This document shows, one piece after another, positions 42,603 to 52,371 of a DNA stretch of 64,000 bases (positions within the stretch are counted from its first letter, which is position 1; each line of letters begins with the position of its first letter). The notes beneath the pieces were generated by a model, which made no database searches, was not told the origin of the DNA, and worked only from the letters and a program-made list of their open reading frames with translations. Both the position numbers and the translations under genes were made by a program. The stretch comes from Mycobacterium palustre (GTDB lineage Bacteria; Actinomycetota; Actinomycetes; Mycobacteriales; Mycobacteriaceae), in contig NZ_LQPJ01000116.1 of the NCBI RefSeq assembly GCF_002101785.1, positions 1-64,000 on the forward strand, read 5' to 3'.

Positions 42603-43838
42603 CTACGCGCCGAGCTTGGGGCCCGGTGTGAATTCGATCTCGAGCGAACTCAGGCCCCAAGTGCCACCGGCGTGCACCGACGGTCCGGTCTTGGCGCAAA
42701 CGCGGAAGTCCGGGATGCGCCGGATGACCTCTTCGAGGGCTATGCGCATCTCCAACTGGGCCAATGGTGCGCCGACGCAGCGGTGGACGCCGTGCCCGAA
42801 CGTAAGGTGGGGGTTGTGGGCGCGGTGGAGGCTGAATTCCTCTGGATCTGCGAATTTCTCATCGTCGTAGTTCCCGGCCCCGAATAGCAACAGCACACGA
42901 TCACCTTTGCGGAGTTGGACACCATCGACCACGACGTCGCGGGCCACGGTGCGTGATGGGCTATGGACCGGAGACTCCATCCGCAGCACTTCTTCGACCG
43001 CGCGGCCGGCCAACGAGAGATCTGCGATCAGCTCAGCCCGCACATTAGGGAAGCGGTCGACAAGCATCAATGTGGAGGACAATCCGCTGACCGTGGTCTC
43101 CAGCGCCCCTCCGATGGCAGTGAAGAGCAGGCCGACGCACTCCTCCTCCGAGAAATGTTTACCCTCGGGGTTCTTGTGCGTAACGATCGCCGAGATCAAG
43201 TCATCGCTGGGGTTGGCGCGGGCCCGTGAGAGTGCGTCAGAAATGAAGACGGCCAGCTGCTGGGCCGCGTCCGCAACCGCCGCTGAATCCCCTTCTCCCG
43301 GAGCTAGAATGGTTGCGCTCCATTCATAACAGCGTTCGCCGTCCTCAGGGTCGAACCCAAAGAACCCGGCAACTACTTGTCCGGGTAACCGCTTGGCGAA
43401 CTGCGCCACGAAGTCGGCACGGCCATCCTCGATAAAGGTGTCCAGCAGCGCTGTGGTTCGTTGGCGCACGACTGGCTCGTAACCGGCCACAGCCCCGGGG
43501 GTCAAGTAGGGCATGAACACGGCCCGGTAGTCGGTGTGCAGCGCACCGTCGGACTCGGTCGGGATCCCGCGAACGGGAAACGGCAGCGGTGGGATCATGA
43601 TGCCCTCACCTGATATGAAGATGTCGGGCTGGCGCAGGATCTTGATGATGGTGTCGTACTTGCTGATCACCCAGAACCCGCCATGGCGGTCCGAATGCGC
43701 CACGGGGCAGCGGGACCGCAGCGCGCGGTAACGCTCGAGCACATCGACGGCATAGTCCTCGGCGGTATGGTCGAAATGCTCCTCAAGCTCTGCGATATCG
43801 GTCGCGCTCAAGACCACCCACCACCCAACATTCCGCAC
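42603..43838 (-). CDS. Cytochrome P450
   Basis: About 411 residues; starts at GTG 43838 or GTG 43817 (VVLSATDIAELEEHFDH) are possible. The haem-binding loop is LTFGHGVHRCVGAPLAQ with the cysteine ligand. The ExxR pair is in VEEVLRMESP, the I-helix reads FTAIGGALETTVSG (a slight variant of AGxxT), and PHLTFGHG is preceded by the PERF-like ADPEEFSLHR. It inserts oxygen from O2 into a hydrophobic substrate, using a ferredoxin. No ferredoxin gene is adjacent; the closest reductase is at 56914. It is a bacterial class I P450. A copy of the island dyad is upstream. Confidence 0.94.
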   Translation of the reverse strand: MRNVGWWVVLSATDIAELEEHFDHTAEDYAVDVLERYRALRSRCPVAHSDRHGGFWVISKYDTIIKILRQPDIFISGEGIMIPPLPFPVRGIPTESDGALHTDYRAVFMPYLTPGAVAGYEPVVRQRTTALLDTFIEDGRADFVAQFAKRLPGQVVAGFFGFDPEDGERCYEWSATILAPGEGDSAAVADAAQQLAVFISDALSRARANPSDDLISAIVTHKNPEGKHFSEEECVGLLFTAIGGALETTVSGLSSTLMLVDRFPNVRAELIADLSLAGRAVEEVLRMESPVHSPSRTVARDVVVDGVQLRKGDRVLLLFGAGNYDDEKFADPEEFSLHRAHNPHLTFGHGVHRCVGAPLAQLEMRIALEEVIRRIPDFRVCAKTGPSVHAGGTWGLSSLEIEFTPGPKLGA

Positions 43839-43890
43839 TTACCTCCATGGGAAGACATCGCCATCGACAGTATCAATCGCCAGAATGTGA

Positions 43891-43906
43891 GTCAACGACG
43901 GTTTAC
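43891..43906 (-). promoter_or_regulatory. Island operator-like dyad upstream of P450 gene
   Basis: GTCAACGACGGTTTAC on the plus strand matches 13 of 16 positions of the reverse of the reference dyad and sits 53 bp before the GTG at 43838. Half-sites GTCAAC and GTTTAC flank the centre. Confidence 0.5.
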
Positions 43907-44072
43907 ATTTGAAGAGCAGTGCTTCGATAGCTCCCTCTTTATCCTTGTTTACAACGCAATACGAGTGCTCTGGCGCCAGAGGAACCATGTAAACGCACGA
44001 TCATCCGTGAACCGTGCCAGCCGCGGCCGAAATGACGCCGCAAGGCCCGCTGGTGAGCGTCCGACGCCACAT

Positions 44073-44525
44073 TCATGCCGGCCACATTTGGTCCGACAGT
44101 GGTCGATCGCGACGAATAGCGCTCAGTTCGGGCATGACTCGCTCACGGATCAGATCGATGACCCCTGGCAACAGTGGGCGCAGCACCGCCCCGTCGCACA
44201 TCCCGAGGGCATGGATGTCGGCAACCAGTCCCACCAGTCCCGTGGGTGTGCCGACGTAGGTGATTGTGTCGACCCGCGCAATGACGTGCTCGACGGTCAT
44301 TCGATGGCGTGCGCGCGCGGAGCTGGTGTCGATCAGCACGTCGATATCGACGAGGACGTCCAAGCCGGGGTGGTCCTCGTGCGCCGAAGCCGCATTCTGC
44401 GCGACCTGCCGTAAGTCGCCGCCGCGCACGCGGATGAACTGACGCGTTGAGTCGATCCACAGATTGTCGCCATTGATCAGGGCAACGCGGACGTGCCTTT
44501 GCCCAACGACATCGTGATCCGTCAT
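44073..44525 (-). CDS. Hypothetical protein
   Basis: A 150-residue protein from the ATG at 44523-44525 (MTDHDVVGQRHVRVALINGD). The longer frame to 44834 only shadows the neighbouring gene. It reads NLWIDSTRQFIRVRGGDLRQ, then DVLVDIDVLIDTSSARARH, ITYVGTPTGLVGLVADIHAL and VIDLIRERVMPELSAIR. The mix of strands and helices suggests a small globular protein, and 'YVGTPTGLVGLVADIHAL' hints at a flavin-oxidoreductase (luciferase-like) C-terminus, but no family is certain. It is 54 bp downstream of the amidohydrolase gene 44579-45802 on the same strand, probably co-transcribed. Confidence 0.6.
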   Translation of the reverse strand: MTDHDVVGQRHVRVALINGDNLWIDSTRQFIRVRGGDLRQVAQNAASAHEDHPGLDVLVDIDVLIDTSSARARHRMTVEHVIARVDTITYVGTPTGLVGLVADIHALGMCDGAVLRPLLPGVIDLIRERVMPELSAIRRDRPLSDQMWPA

Positions 44526-44578
44526 GACAGCTCCCGACCGATCTGGTTCCGGCAGTGTCGTTCTCGCGCAGGTGGTAT

Positions 44579-45802
44579 CTAACTCCGAACCGGAGCCGTC
44601 AGGTCGAGCTTGTATATAGCGGCGGCGTTGCCCGAGAGCGCTTTGGTGCGGGTGGCGGGGTCCAACACGCTGTGGCCGGCTGCAGCGTACTCGGCGGGCG
44701 TCAGGGTGGTTCCGCCACAAGGCCCGGGCGACAGGCTCGTCCCGTGAGGGAAGTCGGTGGAGAACATGAAGTTGTCCGGGTACAGCGGCAGGTGATCTAG
44801 AGTTGACCGCTCGAACCAATAGGTGGCAAAGCACTGGCGGCGGAAGTACTCGCTGGGCAGCAGCGGCAAGATCTTGCTCCCGTTGTACTGCTTCCAGTAC
44901 CAGTCGAGCATTTCAAGATAGAACGGGAACTGCCCGAAGCCGGTCTCGACGCTGACGAACTTGAGGTTAGGGAAGCGTTCGCAGATGCCGCTGGTTAGTA
45001 GGCGACCGAGTACCCCGGGCTGCGTCATGAAGGCGTCGATGCCCTTGACGACGTATTCGCGCGCCTCCTGCGTTCCGTCCCTGACGGCGGATCGCTGCCC
45101 TCCGTCCTCGGCCAACCGCTCCTCTTGACTATCGAATCCGAGGTGGTAGTTGATTGGTACCTCGAAGTCCTGCGCTGCGGCGTAAACCCGGTCCCAGTGC
45201 TCAGAAACGAACGACGGCATACCAATTTTCTCGAACTTGTTCGCGAAAAGGACGCCCTTGAAGCCCAGGTTTACGCACCTCTCCATTTCGGTCAACGACG
45301 CATCGATGTCCCAGAAAGGTAGTGCCGCCATCGAGACCAGGCGCCGGCGATCGGCTGAGCACCACTCCCAGACAAAGTCGTTCCATGCCTGTACGCAAAG
45401 CGTCGCCACTTCTTTGCCGAGCGGAAGCAGTGCGCCCGAGACGAAGCCAATAATGTTGGGATAGATGAGCTGGATCTCGATCCCGTACTCGTCGAGCCGG
45501 CGCAGCCGGTCCTCAGCCCGATACACCGCCGGATCCACCTCGTCGTATTCCCATGGGCTGGAGGGAAGGAACTCCTTCCAGCCTGCCTGGCTTGTGCCGG
45601 CACCGGCCACCGGCCAATACCAAACATCGCCAACACGCCAATGCCGGCGACCGGTCTTCGGGTGGATACCGACGCGCGGGACCACGTCGACGTACTTCTT
45701 GGGAACACGCGCAGTCCACACATCGGGCGGTTCGGTGATGTGCGAGTCGGTGTCGACGATGACCCAGGAACTATCTGCCGCTTGATCGTTGCCATAGCTC
45801 AT
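44579..45802 (-). CDS. Amidohydrolase family 2 (second copy)
   Basis: A 407-residue enzyme from ATG 45800-45802 (MSYGNDQAADSSWVIVDTDS). DTDSHITEP gives the HxH-like metal motif at the barrel start (D-x-D-S-H). Other blocks are YPNIIGFVSG, FKGVLFANKF, VPINYHLGFD with a His ligand, FPNLKFVSVETGFGQFP and FMFSTDFPHG with the catalytic Asp. Family members are metal-dependent hydrolases or decarboxylases of aromatic or ring-opened acids. It is longer than the copy at 32486 and only distantly similar. GTTAAC at 45811, just upstream, is a half-dyad; it probably forms an operon with the small gene downstream. Confidence 0.88.
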   Translation of the reverse strand: MSYGNDQAADSSWVIVDTDSHITEPPDVWTARVPKKYVDVVPRVGIHPKTGRRHWRVGDVWYWPVAGAGTSQAGWKEFLPSSPWEYDEVDPAVYRAEDRLRRLDEYGIEIQLIYPNIIGFVSGALLPLGKEVATLCVQAWNDFVWEWCSADRRRLVSMAALPFWDIDASLTEMERCVNLGFKGVLFANKFEKIGMPSFVSEHWDRVYAAAQDFEVPINYHLGFDSQEERLAEDGGQRSAVRDGTQEAREYVVKGIDAFMTQPGVLGRLLTSGICERFPNLKFVSVETGFGQFPFYLEMLDWYWKQYNGSKILPLLPSEYFRRQCFATYWFERSTLDHLPLYPDNFMFSTDFPHGTSLSPGPCGGTTLTPAEYAAAGHSVLDPATRTKALSGNAAAIYKLDLTAPVRS

Positions 45803-45810
45803 GAAGTCAT

Positions 45811-45915
45811 GTTAACAGCGCCTCACCAAGCAGGTCAAGTAGTGGCGTGCGCACGCTATTCGCGCAGCATAGATCCCTTGTGTCAAGGGGGCAAAGTCGG
45901 TTAACCTTCGTTACG
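45811..45915. promoter_or_regulatory. Divergent island operator region
   Basis: GTTAACCTTCGTTACG at 45900-45915 matches 12 of 16 of the reversed island dyad, and GTTAAC at 45811-45816 is a half-site. Together they sit between the amidohydrolase gene on the minus strand and the split monooxygenase gene on the plus strand, so they could regulate both. Confidence 0.5.
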
Positions 45916-45981
45916 CATTCGATGTCAAGGTTCATATTCTGAGGCTGCGCAAACGGCGCGCGTAAATCGACGGAGGGACCC

Positions 45982-47345
45982 GTGGTGGCCGATCGCAAGA
46001 TGAAAATGATCGCCTTCTTGCAGGCGCAGAACTGCTCGAACTACCCCGGGTCCTGGCGCCACCCCGCGTCGGCGGTTGACTTCACGTCGGCCGCCTACTA
46101 CCAGCGAATCGCGCGGGCCCTCGAGGCTGCCCGATTCGATCTCGCGTTCTTCGACGACCGGCTGGCGATGCCTGAGGTGTGGGGCGGCAGTCCTGAGCTC
46201 GCCGTGCCCACGGCGTCCGATCCGTGAAGATGGATCCTACCGTCGTGCTTATGGCCATGGCGATGGCCACGACACACTTGGGTCTCGGGGCGACCTACTC
46301 CACCACGTACTACGAGCCGTTCCACGTCGCTCGTCATTTCCAGACTCTCGACCTCATGAGCGGCGGTCGAATCGCCTGGAACATCGTCACTTCGCTCAAC
46401 GACTCGGAGGCTGCAAACTTCGGGCGCTCAGTCCATGTCGCCCACGACGAGCGCTATGACCGCGCCGACGAGTTCGTGGAGATCGTGCGCGACCTGTGGA
46501 CGGCATGGGACCGCGACGCGCTGATCGTCGATAAGCCCGACGGCATGTTCGCCGACCCCTCCAAAGTGCATACGACGGACTTCGACGGAAAGTACTTCCG
46601 GGTGCGAGGGACATTCACGGTGCCACAGTCGCCGCAGGGACACCCGGTACTTCTGCAGGCGGGAGCCAGCGGACGGGGCATGCAATTCGCTGGCGCCGGG
46701 GCTGACATCGTCTTTGCGCTGTACAAGAACAAGCAGGCCGGCGCCGACCAATATCGTGCCCTGCGGGCAGCCGTCGAATCGGCCGGCAGGGATCCAGACC
46801 TAGTGACAATCGCGCCGGCGGTCACCGTGGTCACGGGGGAGACGGAGGAGCTGGTGCACCACAAGGCCGAAATCATCCGTGGGCTTGCCCGCCCCGAGGA
46901 CGCCCAAGCCCTGCTTGGTGAGATCCTCAACATCGACTTCTCGGGACGGCCCGGGGATCTACCTTTTGCAGATGACGAACTGGCGGCCATGTCATGGCAC
47001 GGCTACCGCGATGCGGTTATCCGCCTGAGTGGCAAGTCCAACCCGACCGCCGATGACTTCGTTCGCTTCTCCGGCCGGGGCACGCTCGACGAGCTCCCTT
47101 GTTTCATCGGGACGCCGGACCAGGTGGCGGACGAAATGGAGGAGTGGCACAACGTCTGCTGCGACGGATTCGTCGTGACCGCCGCTACTGTGCCGGGTGC
47201 ATACGAGGACTTCGGTCGCCTGGTAACGCCGATTCTGCGGCGTCGCGGGCTGGTGGACGCCGACTACCGCGGAACGACCCTGCGCGAAAACCTCGGTCTC
47301 CCAATGCCTGAACGGTTAACGTTGGCCGCCGCGGATTCCCTGTGA
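45982..47345 (+). pseudogene. Flavin-dependent monooxygenase (NtaA/SnaA/DszA type), split by a frameshift
   Basis: Part one (45982-46227) reads VVADRKMKMIAFLQAQNCSN to FFDDRLAMPEVWGG. Part two (46224-47345) opens VKMDPTVVLMAMAMATTHLG. One line above that, the same frame gives RAHGVRSVKMDPT, the expected continuation of DRLAMP..., so a one-base shift between about 46165 and 46195 splits a protein of about 455 residues. Both halves have family blocks (ATYSTTYYEPFHVARHF, GGRIAWNIVTSLNDSEAANF, LLQAGASGRGMQFA). The family oxidises with FMNH2. GTGA overlaps the stop and next start, so a restart is possible. Could also be a sequencing error. Confidence 0.8.
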
Positions 47346-48571
47346 GTGCAGCAGGCGTACCGAACACAGGCGCGGAGCGCACCGGGGCTCTGCAAGATAT
47401 TGTGATTCTCGATGCGGCTACGCTGGGCGCCGCGCCATGGATCGCCACATACCTGGGCGAGTTCGGCGCTGAGGTCATCAAGCTCGAGCAGCCTCGTAGG
47501 GGAGACCCGCTGCGCGGCTGGGGGTTTCAGCGCGACGGAGTCGGCCTGGCATGGAAGAGTGCCGCCCGCAACAAGCGCTCGGTCACTGTCGACCTCCACC
47601 AAGAGGAGGGGCAGCAGCTGTTCAGACGGCTGATCGAGCACGTCGATGTGCTGCTGCTGAACTTCCGACCCGGTCGGATGGAGAAGTGGGGCCTGCCCTA
47701 CGAGGAGCTGGCTAAGATCAACCCCGCATTGATCGTCGTTCACGTGACAGCGTTTGGCTTGACCGGGCCCTACGCACAGCGCCCAGGCTTCGGAACCCTG
47801 GTGGAGGCGATGAGCGGGTTCGCCTACATCACTGGCGAGGCCGACGGACCACCAACGCTTCCCGCCATCCCCCTGGCGGACTCGGTCGCGGCAATGCAGG
47901 GAACGATCGCCTGCCTCACGGCGTTGCACCACCGGGGTCGCAACGGCGGCCGCGGTCAACTCATCGACGTCAGCCTGCTTGAGCCGCTGAGCCGGATGCT
48001 CGAGCAAGCGGCCACCGATTACGACCAGCTCGGCATCATCCAGCGCCGAACCGGAAACCGTTGGAACATAACCGTGCCGCGCAATGCCTATCGCACGTCA
48101 GACGACCACTGGGTCGCAATGTCGGGCAGCTCTCCCTCGATCGCTGAGCGTGGCATGCGAGCGATCGGCCGGGCCGATTGGCTCGAAGACCCGGTAATGG
48201 CCTCTGCACAGGGCAGGCTGGCGAGAGCAGACGAGATCGACGCGGCCTTTGCCGAGTGGATCGGCGCGCGAACGCTCGAAGAGGTTATGAAGACCTTCGA
48301 GGAACATGAGGTAGCCGCCGCACCCGTCTATTCGGTCGACATGCTGATCGCCGATCCGCAGGCGGTCGCGCGCGGGATGTTCGTGAAGATCCCTGACGAC
48401 GAGCTCGGCGAAGTGCTGGTACACAATACGCCGACGCACCTGAGTGAGACTCCTGGCATGATCCGCCACCTCGGACCACGGCTAGGGGCTGACACCGAGG
48501 CCGTACTGCGCGAGCGCCTCGGACTCGACGACGCCGAGCTCGGTCGGCTCCGTGACGCTGGCGTCATCTGA
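47342..48571 (+). CDS. Class III CoA-transferase (CaiB/BaiF family)
   Basis: A 409-residue enzyme from GTG 47342, overlapping the previous stop. Family blocks: LGEFGAEVIKLEQPRRGDPLRGWG, WKSAARNKRSVTVDLHQEEGQ, LLLNFRPGRMEKWGLPYEEL, HVTAFGLTGPYAQRPGFG, and IPLADSVAAMQG with the catalytic Asp. C-terminal GFDPAQVA-like MLIADPQAVARGMFVKIPDDE and HLSETPGMIRHLGPRLGADT fit. It moves CoA between acids, or could act as a racemase-type enzyme. It is translated with the monooxygenase pair, so it likely follows its oxidation step by activating an acid. Confidence 0.92.
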   Translation: MSAAGVPNTGAERTGALQDIVILDAATLGAAPWIATYLGEFGAEVIKLEQPRRGDPLRGWGFQRDGVGLAWKSAARNKRSVTVDLHQEEGQQLFRRLIEHVDVLLLNFRPGRMEKWGLPYEELAKINPALIVVHVTAFGLTGPYAQRPGFGTLVEAMSGFAYITGEADGPPTLPAIPLADSVAAMQGTIACLTALHHRGRNGGRGQLIDVSLLEPLSRMLEQAATDYDQLGIIQRRTGNRWNITVPRNAYRTSDDHWVAMSGSSPSIAERGMRAIGRADWLEDPVMASAQGRLARADEIDAAFAEWIGARTLEEVMKTFEEHEVAAAPVYSVDMLIADPQAVARGMFVKIPDDELGEVLVHNTPTHLSETPGMIRHLGPRLGADTEAVLRERLGLDDAELGRLRDAGVI

Positions 48572-48771
48572 CGAAGCAACGCTGCCTACTGGACAAATCG
48601 CCGGGTTGCCACCCAAAGCACGCCCGCCCGTCTCAACCCAATGAGGCCAGCCGCATAGTCCGCTGTGCACACGCCATACCGTCAATTCAGTAGAGGGAAT
48701 CGCACAGTTATCTAGGCACGCACGCAACACCCGCCGAAGGTAAGTGCGCCGAGGGTAATCCCGAGGCCGCG

Positions 48772-49986
48772 CTACGGGTCCACGCGTTCGAAGACCGCGG
48801 CGAGTCCTTGTCCACCGCCGATACACATGGTTTCCAACCCATAGCGGGCATCACGCCGATGGAGTTCACGCGCAAGGGTGGCCAGCATCCGCCCCCCGGT
48901 AGCGCCAACCGGATGCCCGAGAGAGATTCCGGAGCCGTGGACATTGGTGCGCTCTCGATCGGCGTCGCTGAACTTCCATTCGCGCATGACGGCAAGTGCC
49001 TGTGCCGCAAAGGCTTCATTGAGTTCGATCAGATCGATGTCGGCAAGGGTCAGGCCCGCCTTTGCGAGTGCGGCCTCTGTGGCAGGAACCGGACCGATAC
49101 CCATAATTTTCGGTTCGACCCCCGCTGCGGCCCAACTGACCAGGCGCACCAGAGGGGTAAGCCCGAGTTCAGCTGCCTTTTCAGGTGTCGTGACGAGGCA
49201 CATCGAAGCCGCGTCATTCATTCCGCTTGAATTCCCCGCCGTCACAGTCGATTCTGGATCCTCGGCGATCATAACCGGATTGAGCTTGCTCAACGATTCC
49301 ATGGACGTATCGGCACGGGGATGCTCGTCGGAGTCGATCAACCACTCGCCGTCACGGGTCTGCACAACAGTCGGGATGATCTCCTCAGCGAGAATGCCGG
49401 CGGCCTGTGCCGTGACCGCACGCCGGTGAGATTCTAAGGCGAGCTCGTCCTGCTCGACGCGCGAAATCGCGTACATCCGTCGGAGATTCTCTGCCGTTTC
49501 GAGCATGCCGCCCGGCACTGGGTGATTGCGGCCACCCGAGGTTGTCCGCGACCGGATCAACCCATCATGCACCTTTACGCCGCCGCGCGATCCTCCCCAC
49601 CTCATGTCGGTCGAGTAGAAGGCAACGTTGCTCATGCTCTCCACACCGCCCGCGATCACGACATCATTTGCACCGGTGACGACTTGAAGGCAGGACTGGA
49701 TGACCGCTTGCAAACCGGATCCGCAGCGCCGGTCTACCTGCATGCCAGGCACGGTTACCGGAAGGCCCGCGTCGAGCGCCGCGAGGCGCCCAATCGCAGG
49801 TCCGTCGCTGTTGGGATAGCACTGACCCAGTACGACATCCTGGACGGCGTCAACGGGTATTCGGACTCGATCGAGAAGGCCTTTAAGTGCCGTCACCGCA
49901 AGGTCAACGGCGGTCAGTGATTTAAGCATTCCACCATACCGCCCGATCGGCGTGCGGACAGGCTCACAGATTACAGCTTCGGTCAT
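48772..49986 (-). CDS. Thiolase (acetyl-CoA C-acyltransferase), complete active site
   Basis: A 404-residue thiolase from ATG 49984-49986 (MTEAVICEPVRTPIGRYGG). All catalytic blocks are intact: VDRRCGSGLQAV (nucleophile Cys), ELNEAFAAQAL, GISLGHPVGATGGRML (His) and MCIGGGQGLAAVF (second Cys). It cleaves a 3-oxoacyl-CoA to acetyl-CoA plus a shortened acyl-CoA, or forms it. The gene is 40 bp downstream of the SDR gene and shares its strand, so it pairs with a 3-hydroxyacyl-CoA dehydrogenase-like enzyme. It contrasts with the degenerate thiolase at 37959. The 200-bp gap to 48571 on its left holds no gene. Confidence 0.95.
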   Translation of the reverse strand: MTEAVICEPVRTPIGRYGGMLKSLTAVDLAVTALKGLLDRVRIPVDAVQDVVLGQCYPNSDGPAIGRLAALDAGLPVTVPGMQVDRRCGSGLQAVIQSCLQVVTGANDVVIAGGVESMSNVAFYSTDMRWGGSRGGVKVHDGLIRSRTTSGGRNHPVPGGMLETAENLRRMYAISRVEQDELALESHRRAVTAQAAGILAEEIIPTVVQTRDGEWLIDSDEHPRADTSMESLSKLNPVMIAEDPESTVTAGNSSGMNDAASMCLVTTPEKAAELGLTPLVRLVSWAAAGVEPKIMGIGPVPATEAALAKAGLTLADIDLIELNEAFAAQALAVMREWKFSDADRERTNVHGSGISLGHPVGATGGRMLATLARELHRRDARYGLETMCIGGGQGLAAVFERVDP

Positions 49987-50026
49987 TTCTCCCTCTACCG
50001 TTGCGGTTCAACGCAAAGCGCGCACT

Positions 50027-50767
50027 TCACATAAATCGACCGCCCCCGACCTCGATGACGGCCCCCGTCACGTACGACGACATCTCCGAAGCGAGAAATA
50101 CCGCTACGCTGCCAATCTCCTCAGGCTCTCCCGCCCGACCAAGGGGAATGTCAGCGACCTTCGAGTCCCAAAGCGGCTGGGGCAGAGCCTCGGTCATCGG
50201 GGTGCGGATCAGGCCTGGCGCAATGGCGTTGACCCGAATGCCCCGGCGGCCTAGCTCTTTCGCGGCGGCCTTCGTCAATCCGACGATGCCGGCCTTGGCT
50301 GCCGAGTAGTTGGTCTGACCGGGATTTCCGACTTTGCCGGACAGAGATGACATATTCAGGATGGTGCCGCGTTGGTTCTCCCGCATGATGGCCGCCGCCG
50401 CACGGGTACCATTCCAGGTGCCTTTGAGGTGAACGTCGATCACTTGATCGAAGTCCGCTTCAGTCATCCTGCGCATGGTCACGTCACGGGTAATGCCGGC
50501 GTTGTTGACCATGATGTCCAACCGGCCGAATCGCTCGACGGCAGCGCCGACGAGCTGCTGCACCTCGGATGAATCCGTCACGTCGCAACGCACTGCCAGG
50601 GCGCCGTCGTCGCCGCCGAGCCGCTCGGCAGCTGAGGTGGTCGAAGCGAGATCAAGATCGCCCAGCACCACGCTTGCGCCCTCGGCGACGAACCGCGACG
50701 CGATTGCGTATCCGAGGCCTTGCGAAGCACCGGTAATTACCGCCACGCGGCCCGCTAGCAACGACAA
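50027..50767 (-). CDS. Short-chain dehydrogenase/reductase, FabG/3-hydroxyacyl-CoA-type
   Basis: A 246-residue SDR. TTG 50765-50767 ([21 protein letters not shown]) is chosen, with GGAGG 5 bp upstream; the upstream frame to 50896 is not SDR-like. Motifs are [38 protein letters not shown], and the C-terminal [13 protein letters not shown]. It fits FabG or a 3-hydroxyacyl-CoA dehydrogenase that would make the 3-oxoacyl-CoA used by the thiolase gene that follows. A dyad at 50879 is shared with the divergent lyase gene. Confidence 0.92.
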   Translation of the reverse strand: MSLLAGRVAVITGASQGLGYAIASRFVAEGASVVLGDLDLASTTSAAERLGGDDGALAVRCDVTDSSEVQQLVGAAVERFGRLDIMVNNAGITRDVTMRRMTEADFDQVIDVHLKGTWNGTRAAAAIMRENQRGTILNMSSLSGKVGNPGQTNYSAAKAGIVGLTKAAAKELGRRGIRVNAIAPGLIRTPMTEALPQPLWDSKVADIPLGRAGEPEEIGSVAVFLASEMSSYVTGAVIEVGGGRFM

Positions 50768-50878
50768 CCTGGCCTCCGTCCTGCGTGATCGGTTAACGGC
50801 CTCTGACCTGGATCGGCCACCTGTGGTCGTCGGCCACAACGGGAATGAAGTTTGACTCAATCCCACAACCAGTCTAGG

Positions 50879-50894
50879 GTAAACGTACGTTAAC
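50879..50894 (+). promoter_or_regulatory. Island operator-like dyad between divergent genes
   Basis: GTAAACGTACGTTAAC is a near-perfect inverted repeat (GTAAACGTACGTTTAC would be perfect). It lies 22 bp before the plus-strand lyase GTG at 50916 and 112 bp before the SDR TTG at 50767, so it could control both divergent units. Confidence 0.7.
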
Positions 50895-50915
50895 ACAAGT
50901 TGCGGATGGAGACCA

Positions 50916-51932
50916 GTGGCCCGGGATCATCGACCCCTACGGAGCATCTCCTACAACTTCGATGAGCACGATGACATCGGCATGATGCGTAGTGCCTACG
51001 AGTTGGGCTCCGATGCAGTGAGTTTCGAACTTGAAGACCATGTTCCGCCCAAGATGAAACCGACGGCGCGTGCCAATATCCGTCAGGTTTTGGAAGAGCT
51101 CGGTCCGAGCAAACCCACGTTTGTTCGAATCAACCGGCTGGATTCGCCGGAGCTCCTGTCCGACCTCGACGCGGTTGTCTGTCCGGAGTTACACGCTGTC
51201 CTTGTTCCCAAGGTGGAAAGCCCGAAAGACGTGCTGCTGCTCGATGGTCTGCTGACATTGTTCGAGAAGCGTGCCGGGGTAGAAGAGGGACGTATATTCA
51301 TCACGCCGCTTCTAGAATCTGCCTCGGGAAATCGACTGGCATACGAAATCGCCTCGGCATCGCCACGAGTGGCCTACATGGGCGGGATGGTCTCCCGCAA
51401 CGGGGATCCCGCTTTGTCCATCGGGTTCGAGTGGACACGCGAGATGCAGGAGACCTCCTATATCCGCCAGAAGGTGTTGCTCGACGTTCGCAGCGCCGGA
51501 GTCCAGTGGCCCGTGAGCGGTAACTGGAACCCGGTTGACGATCTGGAAGGGCTGGAGAAGTTTGCCATTCAAAGCCGTCAAATCGGTTATGTGGGCCTGA
51601 CGTGTATGCCGGTCGCTGAACACGTCGAGGTCATCAATCGAGTCTTCACCCCCAGCCAGGAGGAGGTCGACTACTGGGCGGAGATCGTGCCGATTGTCGA
51701 CGCCGCGAAGACTGACGTGGTGGTGGGTGGCCAGGTTCTGCCTCCGAACAAGGCGAAATGGGGCCGTCGTCGGCTGCAGCTAGCGGCATATTACGGCCTG
51801 GTGCCCAGTGAAGATCGGGCGCGGTTGACCGCCGAACACGTCGGTGGGTTGACGACTCACGTTCGAGCGCTGGTGCAGCCGGCCACAGGTTCAGTGGACG
51901 GGCCGGGCAGTACTCCAACGAACGGGACGTAG
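50916..51932 (+). CDS. HpcH/HpaI-type CoA-ester lyase (second copy)
   Basis: A 338-residue protein from GTG 50916 ([20 protein letters not shown]). Family signals are [70 protein letters not shown] and [19 protein letters not shown]. The barrel is CitE-like but divergent from the copy at 41515 (about 30% identity by eye). It likely cleaves a hydroxyacyl-CoA. It is alone on the plus strand, sharing an operator with the divergent SDR-thiolase pair. Confidence 0.88.
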   Translation: MARDHRPLRSISYNFDEHDDIGMMRSAYELGSDAVSFELEDHVPPKMKPTARANIRQVLEELGPSKPTFVRINRLDSPELLSDLDAVVCPELHAVLVPKVESPKDVLLLDGLLTLFEKRAGVEEGRIFITPLLESASGNRLAYEIASASPRVAYMGGMVSRNGDPALSIGFEWTREMQETSYIRQKVLLDVRSAGVQWPVSGNWNPVDDLEGLEKFAIQSRQIGYVGLTCMPVAEHVEVINRVFTPSQEEVDYWAEIVPIVDAAKTDVVVGGQVLPPNKAKWGRRRLQLAAYYGLVPSEDRARLTAEHVGGLTTHVRALVQPATGSVDGPGSTPTNGT

Positions 51933-52371
51933 CGGTATTCGGTCGACCGAGCCACAATGATACGGGCGACATCACCGGTTCCGCGGCAGATGCGGTCGCA
52001 GCGTACGCCAACTCGAGCCTAACCCCCCTCGATCGGTAGCTGAGCGGTGGGGGCAGTGAGGCGTAAAGGGCTAGACTCACCGATGACGGCAATATGTGTT
52101 AGTTTACTGATGTTCACAGGTCATCGGCGATCATGGGGTCGATTCTTATGAGAGGTTCCCGGCTTCGGTTCGCACAGACCAAGTTCACGCTGTCTCGCGG
52201 TGTGGATAGCGATACCGCAATATTGGTTAACAAGGAAAAATCAGTGGAAGCCGTCGACCATGCGACAGCACTGCTCGTACGGTCTTACGACCATCAGGAC
52301 CCGCCGTTTGAGCCTCGGCACTCCCATAGACGGCGCAACACGTCCGGCTTCTACGGCGGGGTATCGCCTCA
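51933..52371. other. Upstream region of the second TetR gene
   Basis: About 440 bp without a gene I support. GTTTACTGATGTTCAC at 52102-52117 matches 11 of 16 positions of the island dyad. Small plus-strand frames here (such as 52133-52375) look like filler. The region probably holds the TetR promoter. Confidence 0.4.

Noticed and set aside
45982..46227. Treating the 81-residue frame as a separate small gene
   Set aside because: It is the N-terminus of the NtaA-type monooxygenase, and its continuation is found in the next frame.
52102..52117. Counting the dyad before the second TetR as a strong operator
   Set aside because: Only 11 of 16 positions match; kept only as a weak note.
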